From positions 1 through 40,651 of the forward strand of contig JAKBFV010000016.1 in NCBI GenBank assembly GCA_021833365.1: a stretch of 40,651 nucleotides of DNA, read 5' to 3'. The notes beneath the pieces are model-generated. The model was given only the letters and a program-made list of their open reading frames with translations, searched no databases and was not told the origin of the DNA. This document shows, piece after piece, positions 1 to 10,942 of the stretch. This DNA is from Pseudomonadota bacterium. GTDB taxonomy: Bacteria; Pseudomonadota; Gammaproteobacteria; Pseudomonadales; Moraxellaceae. A program made the translations under genes and the position numbers. Numbering within the stretch: the stretch's first letter is position 1; each line of letters begins with the position of its first letter.

Positions 1-172
1 ACTGGCGCGGCCTGTCTGCCAGTACTTCGATGCCTTTGCGCAACTCACCCACGGTCAGAACGCTTAGGAACAACGTGTTGGCAGGGCGTTCTGCAAACCC
101 CTCGAGCACGTTGGCATCGGGGTCACGGCGCCGTAACTCAGACAGAACGTTGGTGTCGAGCAGATAACTCAA
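1..172 (-). CDS. VapC-family PIN-domain toxin (partial, runs off left edge)
   Basis: Read on the minus strand, this begins with TTG at 172 and gives a protein starting SYLLDTNVLSELRRRD and continuing through LSVLTVGELRKGIEVL to the window edge. The early Asp in LLDTNVLSE and the Glu in VGELRKG are the first two acidic residues of a PIN-domain ribonuclease active site; the C-terminal half is outside the window. The TTG overlaps the TGA of the antitoxin gene (169-171), a translational coupling typical of toxin-antitoxin pairs. The family acts as a site-specific RNase held inactive by the partner antitoxin. The DTNVLSELR motif is identical to that of the second PIN toxin at 32291-32719. The TTG start is inferred from the overlap; no ATG is available nearby in frame. 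Confidence 0.85.
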   Translation of the reverse strand, partial: MSYLLDTNVLSELRRRDPDANVLEGFAERPANTLFLSVLTVGELRKGIEVLADRPRQ

Positions 173-420
173 ATGATCACCTCGCGGGTGCGGTCAACGT
201 TCCGCGTGAGATCCACGTCATCGCTATCAAACAGCGGCGAACGACGCATGAACTCAACCAGCGATTGCCCCGCACCGCTGAGCCGTTCGTATTCGGCCCT
301 GGACACCACCACAGCCACGGACCGTCCATGCCAGGTGATTTCCTGCGGTCCGGTATTCTCGGTCTCTCGCACGAGTTCCGACAGGTGGGCTTTAGCCTCT
401 TGGATTTGCCAGGTGCGCAT
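169..420 (-). CDS. Phd/YefM-family antitoxin
   Basis: This 83-residue protein (MRTWQIQEAKAHLSELVRET...) has the N-terminal Phd/YefM DNA-binding fold signature: a beta strand, QEAKAHLSELV helix, then ITWHGRSVAVVVSRAEYERL. The C-terminal tail (SPLFDSDDVDLTRNVDRTREVII) would be the disordered toxin-binding segment. A GGGG stretch about six bases upstream of the ATG at 420 can serve as ribosome binding site. It overlaps the downstream VapC toxin by a few bases, so the two form one operon. In this family the antitoxin neutralises the toxin and represses its own promoter; an inverted repeat just upstream (435-453) is a candidate operator. Confidence 0.88.
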   Translation of the reverse strand: MRTWQIQEAKAHLSELVRETENTGPQEITWHGRSVAVVVSRAEYERLSGAGQSLVEFMRRSPLFDSDDVDLTRNVDRTREVII

Positions 421-434
421 GAAAACCCCAAAAC

Positions 435-453
435 TCTGACTAGATTGGTCAGA
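435..453. promoter_or_regulatory. inverted repeat, candidate antitoxin operator
   Basis: TCTGAC (435-440) and GTCAGA (448-453) form a perfect 6-bp inverted repeat with a 7-base centre, about 15 bp upstream of the antitoxin start codon. Its position where a promoter must lie suggests autoregulation by the Phd-type antitoxin. The operator role is inferred. Confidence 0.5.
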
Positions 454-758
454 TTGTAACTCGAGTCCATGAGAGTGCCAAGTTTACGTCCCGACATCAT
501 TTGATCTCTTCATCCCACCCTATTCCAGGATAAAACAGAGGGCGCGTCCCACCTTGTTTTGGCAGAACGCGCCCCCGTGTGCAGCGCGCGACAGAGATGT
601 GGTTATTGCTCCTTGGCCGGTGAACAGGCGACAGCCACGGCCGTTGCGGGTCGTAGAGGCTGTGCTGGCCGCGGTGGTGGCGCTGTATCTGCAAGCCCCG
701 GCCAGATCGTACAAGAACCGCGCCAGCGCCCTTGCCGTTCTTTGCTGACCCTTGCGCT
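454..758. other. gene-free stretch between toxin-antitoxin operon and gyrB
   Basis: About 300 bases with no recognisable gene. Short open frames exist on both strands but none resembles a known family or has a convincing ribosome binding site. It contains one notable hairpin (540-574), listed separately. It may be residue of a decayed gene or insertion. Confidence 0.5.
540..574 (-). terminator. possible hairpin terminator downstream of gyrB
   Basis: GGGCGCGT (540-547) pairs perfectly with ACGCGCCC (567-574) across a 19-base loop. Read on the minus strand the stem is followed by CTCTGTTTTATC, a short and interrupted T stretch. It lies about 185 bases beyond the gyrB stop, so it could end the dnaA-gyrB transcript. 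The large loop and weak T tract make this tentative. Confidence 0.35.
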
Positions 759-4245
<3,487 letters not shown>

Positions 4246-4258
4246 GTCGATGCTAAAA

Positions 4259-5359
4259 CTAGATACGCATCGGCATGACGACGTAGGCGGCGTCGCGTGA
4301 CTCCTGCTCCTGCAGCAGGAGGGACGAATTTTGCCCGCCCAGGGTCAAAAGCGCATGCGGTTCTTCGAGGGCTGCCAGCACATCGAGCAGATAACCGACA
4401 TTGAAACCGATCTCCAGTTCAGCGCCGCTGTAGTCGACTGCCACCTTCTCCTCGGCCTCTTCCTGCTCAGCATTGTTGGCAACGAGTTCCATCTCACCTG
4501 AGCGCAAAGTCAGACGCAGACCACGAAATTTTTCATTGCACAGAACCGAAACACGCAACAAAGCAGCGCGCAGTTCTTCGCGATGAGCGAGGACGTATTT
4601 ATCGCCATCGCGCGGCAGGACACGCTCGTAGTCAGGGAAGCGTCCATCGATGAGCTTGGTGGTGAAGATGACCTGATCCATAAGGACGCGCAGATGATGC
4701 TGCCCGAGTTGCAAAGTCACCTGCCCGGGATTCTCGGCGAGCAGGCGCGACAGCTCGAGGACGGCCTTGCGCGGAATGATGGCCTGTTGACGCTGTTCGG
4801 TCGTATCGATCGACATATCACACAGAGCCAGACGATGGCCATCGGTCGATACCATGCGCAGAACTTCCGGGCGAATATCGAGCAGCATGCCGTTGAGGTA
4901 ATAACGCACATCCTGCTGCGCCATGGCGAAGGAGGTCTTATCGATCAGCTTTTTCAGCTTCTGTGCGTCGAGTTCGAGAGTCTGCAGGCTGATGCTGTCC
5001 TGCAGGTTGGGAAAATCGCTGGCTGGCAGCGTCGCGACACGACTGCTGCTGCGTCCCGATTTGAACACCACACGCTGTTCTTCCACCTTGACCTGAACCA
5101 TGGCCCCCGTTTTCAACTGCTTCAACCAGTCCACTGCCTTACGGCCAGGCAGGGTCACCGCTCCTTCCTGAAAGTCACCGTGCAGAGCGACTTGTGCTAC
5201 CAGTTCGATTTCAGTATCGGTCCCGGTCAGACGCAACTGCCCCTGCTCGACTTCGAGCAGGATGTTCTGCAGGACGGCCATGGTCTGGCGCTTATCGACC
5301 ACCGATGAGACCCATTGCAGGGGCTTCAACAAATCATCGCGTGTCAGAGAAAATTCCAT
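4259..5359 (-). CDS. dnaN: DNA polymerase III sliding clamp (beta subunit)
   Basis: Ring-shaped homodimeric processivity clamp for DNA polymerase III and other replication and repair enzymes. At 366 residues it equals the E. coli length. It starts MEFSLTRDDLLKPLQWVSSV, has RQTMAVLQNILLEV in domain 1 and RYYLNGMLLDI in domain 2, and ends in the typical VMPMRI, which forms part of the client-binding pocket. It starts 27 bases downstream of dnaA and ends 13 bases before recF, so co-transcription is likely. Confidence 0.99.
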   Translation of the reverse strand: MEFSLTRDDLLKPLQWVSSVVDKRQTMAVLQNILLEVEQGQLRLTGTDTEIELVAQVALHGDFQEGAVTLPGRKAVDWLKQLKTGAMVQVKVEEQRVVFKSGRSSSRVATLPASDFPNLQDSISLQTLELDAQKLKKLIDKTSFAMAQQDVRYYLNGMLLDIRPEVLRMVSTDGHRLALCDMSIDTTEQRQQAIIPRKAVLELSRLLAENPGQVTLQLGQHHLRVLMDQVIFTTKLIDGRFPDYERVLPRDGDKYVLAHREELRAALLRVSVLCNEKFRGLRLTLRSGEMELVANNAEQEEAEEKVAVDYSGAELEIGFNVGYLLDVLAALEEPHALLTLGGQNSSLLLQEQESRDAAYVVMPMRI

Positions 5360-5386
5360 GAGTATTCCTTCCTATCGAAATGAAGA

Positions 5387-6754
5387 TCAGGTCTGCAAAG
5401 AGCGTAAAAGGCAAATATAGTCTTCTTCCAGGCGCGGGTCTTCGCGCCGCTTTTCCTGTACAGTTTTGCAAGCGTGCAGAACCGTGGTGTGGTCACGACC
5501 ATCGAAAGCATCACCGATCTCGGGCAGAGAGAGATCCGTCAACTCACGCGCCAGGGCCATGGCGATCTGCCGTGGCCGGGCAAAGCTACGTGTCCGCTTC
5601 TTGCCGGTCAGTTCGCGCAGGGGAATGTGATAAAACTCGGCCACCACTTTTTGGATGTTATCGATGCTGACGAGTTTGGCATTGACGGCGACGATGTCGC
5701 GCAAAGACTCACGCGTCAAGCTCATATCGATACTGGGCAAACCGCGAAAACGTGCCACCGCGAAGACCTTATTCAAGGCGCCCTCGAGTTCACGCACATT
5801 CGTCTGCACCTGCTGGGCGATGAAAAAAGCGACGTCGCGCGGCAGATCGATGCCAAGAAATTCGGCTTTCTTCATCAAAATAGCGACGCGCGTCTCCAGT
5901 TCCGGTGCCTCGATCTGAACCGTCAGCCCCCAGGAAAAGCGCGACTTCAAGCGATCATCGAGCTGATCGAGCTCCTTGGGATACTTGTCAGAAGCAAGAA
6001 CGATCTGCTTCGAACCGGCGAGGAGTTCATTGAAAGTATGAAAAAACTCGACCTGCGTCTGCGTCTTGCCAGCGAAAAAATGGATGTCGTCGATGAGCAG
6101 GACGTCGACCGAACGATAGCGTCGACTGAAATCTTCGACCTTGTGACGCAGAGAGGCGACATAGTCAGCGACGAAGGTCTCAGACCGACAATAGAGAACT
6201 TTGGCTCCCGGCATGCGCAAGCGGATACGGTTGCCAAGGGCATGCATGAGATGCGACTTGCCGAGGGCCGTCGGTCCATAGATGAACAAGGGATTGTGAG
6301 TTTTGCCTCCCGACTGCTCGGCGACCTGCATGCAGGCGGCATAAGCGAGCTGATTGGAGTGTCCTTGCACGAAATTGTCGAAAGTGTATTGTTCGTCGAG
6401 ATGGCTATCGAAATGACCCGGCTGCAGTTCAGCGGCAGACGAGCGTGTCGGCACCGGCAGGCGTGTCGGAAGCTCAGGACGCGCACGTGGTACAGGGGCG
6501 ACCGAACCGACCTCGACGATCAGCTCACGAAACTGACCGTCACTATGGCGCTCGAGCAACTCGACGATGCGTGCGCGATAAGCTTCGCGCAGACGCTCGA
6601 CGAAAAAACGGTTGGGAGCGTAGAGGCAAAACACCCCCTCTGTACCGATAGCAGCTTGTAAGGGTTTGATCCAGGTGATGAAATCCTTGGGCAGCAGGCT
6701 TTCTTCGAGATCTGCCTGTATCCTCGCCCACAACGCTCCCGCTTGCACAAACAC
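5387..6754 (-). CDS. dnaA: chromosomal replication initiator DnaA
   Basis: AAA+ ATPase that binds DnaA boxes at oriC, opens the duplex and loads the helicase. The GTG at 6754 is the first usable start because an in-frame TAG lies just upstream; AGGGAAG about seven bases before it acts as ribosome binding site. Domain I is residues 1-85, the linker is short (about 85-118), AAA+ follows (about 120-340), and the C-terminal helix-turn-helix domain contains the signature GRDHTTVLHACKTV (419-432). Walker B is VLLIDDIHFFAG (218-229). Walker A reads GPTALGKSH (160-168), whereas the family usually has GLGKTH: a Gly is replaced by Ala and Thr by Ser. The gene is transcribed away from the adjacent origin. 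Confidence 0.98.
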   Translation of the reverse strand: MFVQAGALWARIQADLEESLLPKDFITWIKPLQAAIGTEGVFCLYAPNRFFVERLREAYRARIVELLERHSDGQFRELIVEVGSVAPVPRARPELPTRLPVPTRSSAAELQPGHFDSHLDEQYTFDNFVQGHSNQLAYAACMQVAEQSGGKTHNPLFIYGPTALGKSHLMHALGNRIRLRMPGAKVLYCRSETFVADYVASLRHKVEDFSRRYRSVDVLLIDDIHFFAGKTQTQVEFFHTFNELLAGSKQIVLASDKYPKELDQLDDRLKSRFSWGLTVQIEAPELETRVAILMKKAEFLGIDLPRDVAFFIAQQVQTNVRELEGALNKVFAVARFRGLPSIDMSLTRESLRDIVAVNAKLVSIDNIQKVVAEFYHIPLRELTGKKRTRSFARPRQIAMALARELTDLSLPEIGDAFDGRDHTTVLHACKTVQEKRREDPRLEEDYICLLRSLQT

Positions 6755-6816
6755 CTCGGCTCTTCCCTAGGACCCCTCATGCTAAACATTTATCCCGGTC
6801 AGCGCCAATCGAAGCC

Positions 6817-6825
6817 TGTGGATAA
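6817..6825 (-). promoter_or_regulatory. DnaA box 1 (perfect)
   Basis: TGTGGATAA is the exact complement of the consensus TTATCCACA. It lies nearest dnaA and could also mediate dnaA autoregulation. Confidence 0.9.
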
Positions 6826-6838
6826 ACCTTTGCAGGGA

Positions 6839-6847
6839 TGTGGATAA
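6839..6847 (-). promoter_or_regulatory. DnaA box 2 (perfect)
   Basis: TGTGGATAA again, same orientation, 22 bp start-to-start from box 1. Confidence 0.9.
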
Positions 6848-6859
6848 GTCATCAATTTT

Positions 6860-6868
6860 TTTGGATAA
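6860..6868 (-). promoter_or_regulatory. DnaA box 3 (one mismatch)
   Basis: TTTGGATAA differs from the consensus complement at one base and lies 21 bp from box 2 in the same orientation. Helical phasing with boxes 1 and 2 supports it as a weaker DnaA site. Confidence 0.6.
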
Positions 6869-6944
6869 GTCGTCATCGCGATGGCGACGGCACAAGTATC
6901 CAGTCACCATCACCATCTTGGACACAGGAAAAACCGGGCCCAAA

Positions 6945-7060
6945 CCACAAGCTGATTAAAATAGTAAGCTACTGTATTATAAGCTATAAACAAACTTATC
7001 CACAAGCCATGCTCGACACTACAATAAAAACTATGCTTTTAAAAGCTTTCTAAAAAGCAA
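6945..7060. other. AT-rich stretch, candidate DNA unwinding element
   Basis: This stretch is strikingly AT-rich beside its GC-rich surroundings. It contains runs such as GATTAAAATAG, GTATTATAAG and a perfect palindrome GCTTTTAAAAGC (7035-7046), and it surrounds DnaA box 4. Its place next to the DnaA boxes suggests the initial melting site, though no exact 13-mer repeats are seen. Confidence 0.55.
6996..7004 (+). promoter_or_regulatory. DnaA box 4 (perfect, opposite orientation)
   Basis: TTATCCACA on the plus strand, inside the AT-rich part of the origin and facing the three-box cluster. Confidence 0.9.
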
Positions 7061-7105
7061 TAGCAATAGCAGGGGCTGCGGAAGTCGCTGACCCCTGCAG
7101 GGGGC

Positions 7106-7134
7106 TTGACTAGTGACACGAGGATCAGTAACCT
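7106..7134 (+). promoter_or_regulatory. sigma70-type promoter for rpmH
   Basis: TTGACT (7106-7111) and TAACCT (7129-7134) are separated by exactly 17 bp and lie about 40 bp upstream of the rpmH ATG. This would drive rpmH-rnpA-yidD-yidC and perhaps mnmE. Confidence 0.65.
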
Positions 7135-7171
7135 AGGCGACCTTTTCGAATCGACTCTGGATGATCACGCC

Positions 7172-7306
7172 ATGAAGCGTACCTTTCAACCCAGCAACCT
7201 CAAGCGCAAGCGCGTCCATGGCTTCCGTGCTCGCATGGCCACCAAGAATGGCCGTCAGGTGCTCGCCCGCCGTCGCGCCAAGGGTCGCAAGCGTCTTTGT
7301 GTCTGA
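7172..7306 (+). CDS. rpmH: 50S ribosomal protein bL34
   Basis: A 44-residue, very basic protein that starts [14 protein letters not shown] and continues with [26 protein letters not shown], the near-invariant bL34 sequence. It binds 23S rRNA in the large ribosomal subunit. The open frame extends upstream to an earlier potential start, but homology clearly places the start at the ATG at 7172. Its Shine-Dalgarno sequence is weak. The C-terminus ends CV rather than the longer tail of E. coli. It overlaps the start of rnpA if the TTG start of that gene is used. Confidence 0.98.
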   Translation: MKRTFQPSNLKRKRVHGFRARMATKNGRQVLARRRAKGRKRLCV

Positions 7307-7689
7307 GTGACGCGACGAACATAGGACAGCGCTTCACACGGTCACAGAGATTGCTCAGACCGTCTGAATTCAAACGTGTTTTTGACAAGACGCAGAAAAA
7401 AGTCGTGACCACGAACTTCGTTCTTCTGTCGTCGAGTAGCGATGCTGAACGCCACCGAATCGGTCTCATCGTCGCCAAGAAACGTTTGAAGCTCGCTGTC
7501 CAGCGCAATCGCATCAAGCGCCTGTGTCGTGAGACCTTTCGTACTTCTTCCATGCAAGCTCCGGCCATCGATGTCATCGTCATGTTGCGGCAGAGTATCG
7601 CTGACGTCTACGATCCAGACCTCGCTGTCGAGTTGCAAAAAGCCCTGCACAAGATCGATCTCTTCTATCGTCGAGGGACGCCGACATGA
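7297..7689 (+). CDS. rnpA: ribonuclease P protein component
   Basis: Basic protein subunit of RNase P, which with the catalytic RNA removes 5' leaders from tRNA precursors. About 130 residues, with the family core [27 protein letters not shown], whose RNR motif contacts RNA. No ATG fits the N-terminus: the likely start is the TTG at 7297, overlapping rpmH by 10 bases, or a slightly downstream non-ATG codon. The mature conserved part begins near [18 protein letters not shown]. The stop overlaps the yidD start. Confidence 0.95.
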   Translation: MCLSDATNIGQRFTRSQRLLRPSEFKRVFDKTQKKVVTTNFVLLSSSSDAERHRIGLIVAKKRLKLAVQRNRIKRLCRETFRTSSMQAPAIDVIVMLRQSIADVYDPDLAVELQKALHKIDLFYRRGTPT

Positions 7690-7952
7690 AGGTTTGGTGG
7701 CGTAGATTCTGGATACTTCCGATACGCGCCTATCGCCTTCTCCTCAGCCCCTGGATGGGGCAGCAGTGCCGTTTTTACCCCAGCTGCAGCTGTTATACCG
7801 AACAGGCCATCCTGCGCCATGGTCTGCTGGCAGGTGTGCTGCTCGGTAGTTGGCGCATAGCCCGTTGCCATCCCTGGGCGCAAGGGGGCAACGATCCGGT
7901 TCCCGAACGATTCACCTTGGTGCGAGAAGACAAGCATGGAAATGCAACGTAG
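7686..7952 (+). CDS. yidD: membrane protein insertion efficiency factor YidD
   Basis: An 88-residue member of the YidD family with the hallmark IRAYRLLLSPWMGQQCRFYPSCS and the downstream Cys/His residues of SCYTEQAILRHG and RCHPWAQGG. It associates with the inner membrane and assists Sec/YidC-dependent insertion. The ATG overlaps the rnpA stop by four bases and its 3' end overlaps yidC by 17 bases, indicating translational coupling in the rpmH-yidC operon. Confidence 0.96.
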   Translation: MKVWWRRFWILPIRAYRLLLSPWMGQQCRFYPSCSCYTEQAILRHGLLAGVLLGSWRIARCHPWAQGGNDPVPERFTLVREDKHGNAT

Positions 7953-9561
7953 ATTGGTGCTGGTCGGCCTGTTCATCGTCGGCTACCTGCTGTTCTGGAA
8001 CTGGCAGAAAGAACACGAAAGCGTCGTCACCAGTGCGCCGACCGCAGCGACCGCCAGCAGCGTTGTCAGCGCTTCCGACATACCCCATCTCACCACCGCC
8101 ACGACGCCCCCTGAACTGACCAGCAAGCCGGCGCCGACCGCGATCGAAGCACGCAATGACGTCATCGATCTGCACATCGATCCACGTGGCGGCGATATCG
8201 TCCAGCTCGGTCTGCTCACCTACTCGCAGCGCCAGGGCAGTCAGCAACCCTTTCTTCTCCTGCAAGATGAGCCACAGCACACTTTCGTCGCTGAAAGTGG
8301 CCTGATCGGTCAAGATGGACCGGACGCCCAGGCACAGCGTCCCCTCTACACGACGTCGGCACCGGTGCAGAGTCTGGCCGCCGGCAGCCAGACCCTCGAC
8401 GTCGTCCTGCACTATGAAACGCCACAGGTCGCCATCGACAAGATCTATCAGCTGACGCGCGGCAGCTACGTCGTCAAACTCAGCTATCACATCGTCAACA
8501 AGTCGCAGTATCCCTGGAGTGGCCGTCTGTTTGCGCAATTCAAGCGCGATGACAGCGCTGATCCCAGTGCACAGTCGGGCTTACGCATCTCTTCTTTCCT
8601 CGGTGCCGCTTACTGGACCAAGGACAAGCCCTATAACAAGATCGCGCTCAAAAGCCTCGGCAAGGATGCCTTGCAATTGCAGGAGAAAGGCGGCTGGATC
8701 GCTCTCGTACAGCACTATTTCGTCAGTGCCTGGGTCCCTGATGCCGGCAGTGTCACGCGCTACAGCACACGCGCCCAGGATGGTATGAACTACGTATCGA
8801 TGATCGGTAGTCCTCTCACCCTGGCGCCTGGTCAGAGTCTCGCCACGTCGGTGCATCTCTATGCCGGCCCCAAGATTCAACATGATCTGGCGGCGCTCAG
8901 TCCCGGCCTCGATCTTACCGTCGACTATGGCTGGCTGTGGCCGATCGCCGAAGCCTTGTTCTGGCTGCTGGTACATATCCATGATCTGATCGGCAATTGG
9001 GGCTGGTCCATCGTCGTTTTGACCATGGCGGTGAAGGGGCTGTTTTGGCCGCTTTCGGCGGCGAGTTATCGGTCGATGGCGCAGATGCGCAAGATCGCCC
9101 CGGAAATGCAGCGCATGCGCGAGCAATATGGCGAGGATAGACAGAAGCTGTCGCAGGCGATGATGGAGTTCTATCGCAAGGAAAAGATCAATCCTCTCGG
9201 CGGCTGCCTGCCCATGCTCGTACAGATGCCGGTCTTCATCGCTCTTTACTGGACATTGATGGAGAGCGTGCAACTGCGTCAGGCACCTTTTATCGGCTGG
9301 ATCCATGATCTTGCCGATATGGACCACCTCTTCATCCTGCCGCTCGTCAACGGCCTTACCATGTACATTCAGCAGCATCTCAATCCAGCACCGGCGGATC
9401 CGACGCAGGCCAAGATGATGAAGCTCATGCCGATCATCTTCACCGGCTTCTTTTTATTTTTCCCCGCTGGCCTCGTGCTTTATTGGGTGGTGAGCAATAT
9501 GATTTCCATCGCCCAGCAATGGGTGATCACCCGCCGTATCGAAGCAGCGGAGAAGCACTGA
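7936..9561 (+). CDS. yidC: membrane protein insertase YidC
   Basis: Inner-membrane insertase of 541 residues that inserts membrane proteins alone or with SecYEG, including ATP synthase subunit c encoded in this window. An N-terminal membrane helix (about residues 5-22) is followed by a large periplasmic domain and a conserved C-terminal core beginning WGWSIVVLTMAVKGLFWPL. The core includes INPLGGCLPMLVQMPVFIALY and FFPAGLVLYWVVSN. The positively charged groove residue appears as Lys (VKGLFWPL) where E. coli has Arg. The gene overlaps yidD and ends 10 bases before mnmE. Confidence 0.98.
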   Translation: MEMQRRLVLVGLFIVGYLLFWNWQKEHESVVTSAPTAATASSVVSASDIPHLTTATTPPELTSKPAPTAIEARNDVIDLHIDPRGGDIVQLGLLTYSQRQGSQQPFLLLQDEPQHTFVAESGLIGQDGPDAQAQRPLYTTSAPVQSLAAGSQTLDVVLHYETPQVAIDKIYQLTRGSYVVKLSYHIVNKSQYPWSGRLFAQFKRDDSADPSAQSGLRISSFLGAAYWTKDKPYNKIALKSLGKDALQLQEKGGWIALVQHYFVSAWVPDAGSVTRYSTRAQDGMNYVSMIGSPLTLAPGQSLATSVHLYAGPKIQHDLAALSPGLDLTVDYGWLWPIAEALFWLLVHIHDLIGNWGWSIVVLTMAVKGLFWPLSAASYRSMAQMRKIAPEMQRMREQYGEDRQKLSQAMMEFYRKEKINPLGGCLPMLVQMPVFIALYWTLMESVQLRQAPFIGWIHDLADMDHLFILPLVNGLTMYIQQHLNPAPADPTQAKMMKLMPIIFTGFFLFFPAGLVLYWVVSNMISIAQQWVITRRIEAAEKH

Positions 9562-9571
9562 GAGTCTGCTG

Positions 9572-10939
9572 ATGATCGCCAGCGATATCATCGTTGCTCT
9601 GGCGACGGCGCCGGGAGCCGCCGGTGTCGCCGTCCTCAGGCTGTCCGGGCGTGGTTGCGGTGAGCTGTTGCGTGCCCACCTCGCCCCCGCCGGCCCACTC
9701 CCTGAGCGTCGCGCCAGTCTGCGTGACTTCGTCGATAGCCAAGGTCAAACGCTCGACCGGGGTCTGGTGCTCTATTTTCCAGCGCCACATTCCTTTACCG
9801 GCGAAGACGTCGTCGAATTTCAGGGACATGGCAGTCCGGTGATGATGGCCATCCTGCTGCGCCAGCTGCAGCACAGCGGCGCGCGACTGGCACGGCCGGG
9901 AGAGTTCAGTGAGAGGGCCTTCCATCATGGCCGCCTCGACCTGGCACAGGCCGAAGCGATCGCCGATCTCATCGCCGCCGGCTCAGAGCAGGCGGCACGC
10001 TCGGCCATGCGCTCCCTGCAAGGGGAGTTCTCACGCCGCGTCGCCAGCGTCGCGCAAGCCCTGACGACGGTACGTGTCTACGTCGAAGCGGCCATCGATT
10101 TCAGCGATCAGGACATCGATTTTCTGCACAGCGAGCAACTCCTCGCTGATCTAAACAAGCTGCGCCATCTGCTCGCTGAAACTTTGCAGGAGGCGCGCCA
10201 GGGGCAACTCCTGCAAAAGGGTATCAGCGTCGTCATCGCCGGTCATCCCAATGTCGGAAAATCGAGTCTGCTCAATGCCTTGGCCGGCGATGACGTCGCC
10301 ATCGTCAGCGAGCACGCCGGGACGACGCGCGACATCCTGCGGCAAAACCTCGTACTGCAGGGTATGCCGGTGCAGGTGCTCGACACCGCTGGATGGCGTG
10401 AGAGTGACGACCCGGTGGAGAGCGAAGGCATACGTCGTGCCCTCCTGGCGGCGGAAAAAGCCGATGCCCTGCTCTATCTTTTCGATACCGATGGCGACCT
10501 CAAAGACATCGTCGCCGATCTACAGGCGCGCTCGACCTGGCCGCTTGATATCCGACGCCTGCTGCTGGTGCGCAACAAGATCGATCGTTGTCCACAGTGG
10601 CAGGATAGCTTTTTGCAGATCGAGGGCCAGCGTTGCGAAGTGATCGGCATCAGCGCCAAGTACGGTCAGGGCATCGAAGCCTTGCAAGACCGCCTTGCTC
10701 AGCTGGTGGGACGCACACCGACGGAACTGCCCTTTCTCGCCCGTCAGCGTCACATCGAAGCGCTGGAACAGGCCTGGCAGTATCTCGAAGCCGCGCAAGC
10801 GCAGCTGCAGCAAGGCATGGGTGATCTCGCCGCCGAAGACTTGCGCTGCATGCAGGGCAGCCTCGCCAGCCTCTGTGGCGAGATGCTGCCCGATGAGCTG
10901 CTCGGACACATCTTCGCGTCCTTTTGCATCGGCAAGTGA
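9572..10939 (+). CDS. mnmE: tRNA modification GTPase MnmE
   Basis: With MnmG (14935-16818) it forms the cmnm5U34 modification on tRNA wobble uridines. At 455 residues it has the N-terminal formyl-tetrahydrofolate-binding domain starting DIIVALATAPGAAGVAVLRLSG. The inserted G domain has P-loop GHPNVGKSS (about 224-232), DTAGWRES and NKID. It ends in the essential CIGK, whose Cys is conserved in the family. It begins 10 bases after yidC and ends only 3 bases from the stop of the convergent minus-strand gene, leaving no room for a separate terminator. Confidence 0.98.
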   Translation: MIASDIIVALATAPGAAGVAVLRLSGRGCGELLRAHLAPAGPLPERRASLRDFVDSQGQTLDRGLVLYFPAPHSFTGEDVVEFQGHGSPVMMAILLRQLQHSGARLARPGEFSERAFHHGRLDLAQAEAIADLIAAGSEQAARSAMRSLQGEFSRRVASVAQALTTVRVYVEAAIDFSDQDIDFLHSEQLLADLNKLRHLLAETLQEARQGQLLQKGISVVIAGHPNVGKSSLLNALAGDDVAIVSEHAGTTRDILRQNLVLQGMPVQVLDTAGWRESDDPVESEGIRRALLAAEKADALLYLFDTDGDLKDIVADLQARSTWPLDIRRLLLVRNKIDRCPQWQDSFLQIEGQRCEVIGISAKYGQGIEALQDRLAQLVGRTPTELPFLARQRHIEALEQAWQYLEAAQAQLQQGMGDLAAEDLRCMQGSLASLCGEMLPDELLGHIFASFCIGK

Positions 10940-10942
10940 GGC

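Larger units (their letters stand above)
6781..7105. other. oriC: chromosomal replication origin oriC
   Basis: The gene-free region between dnaA and rpmH holds three perfect 9-bp DnaA boxes (6817-6825, 6839-6847, 6996-7004) and one with a single mismatch (6860-6868). AT-rich DNA at about 6945-7060 is a candidate unwinding element. Three boxes in one orientation are spaced 21-22 bp apart, two helical turns, which suits cooperative DnaA filament formation. Flanking genes diverge, as at the Pseudomonas origin. GATC sites are few, so an E. coli-like Dam/SeqA arrangement is not evident. Confidence 0.9.

Noticed and set aside
6790-6798. TTATCCCGG as a fifth DnaA box
   Set aside because: Matches the consensus at only the first six positions.
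7092-7103. CCCCTGCAGGGG palindrome before rpmH as a terminator
   Set aside because: No loop or T run follows, and it sits directly upstream of the rpmH promoter.
8171-8186. CCACGTGG core resembling parS inside yidC
   Set aside because: Only the 8-bp core is present; flanking bases (GAT and CGG) do not match the palindrome.
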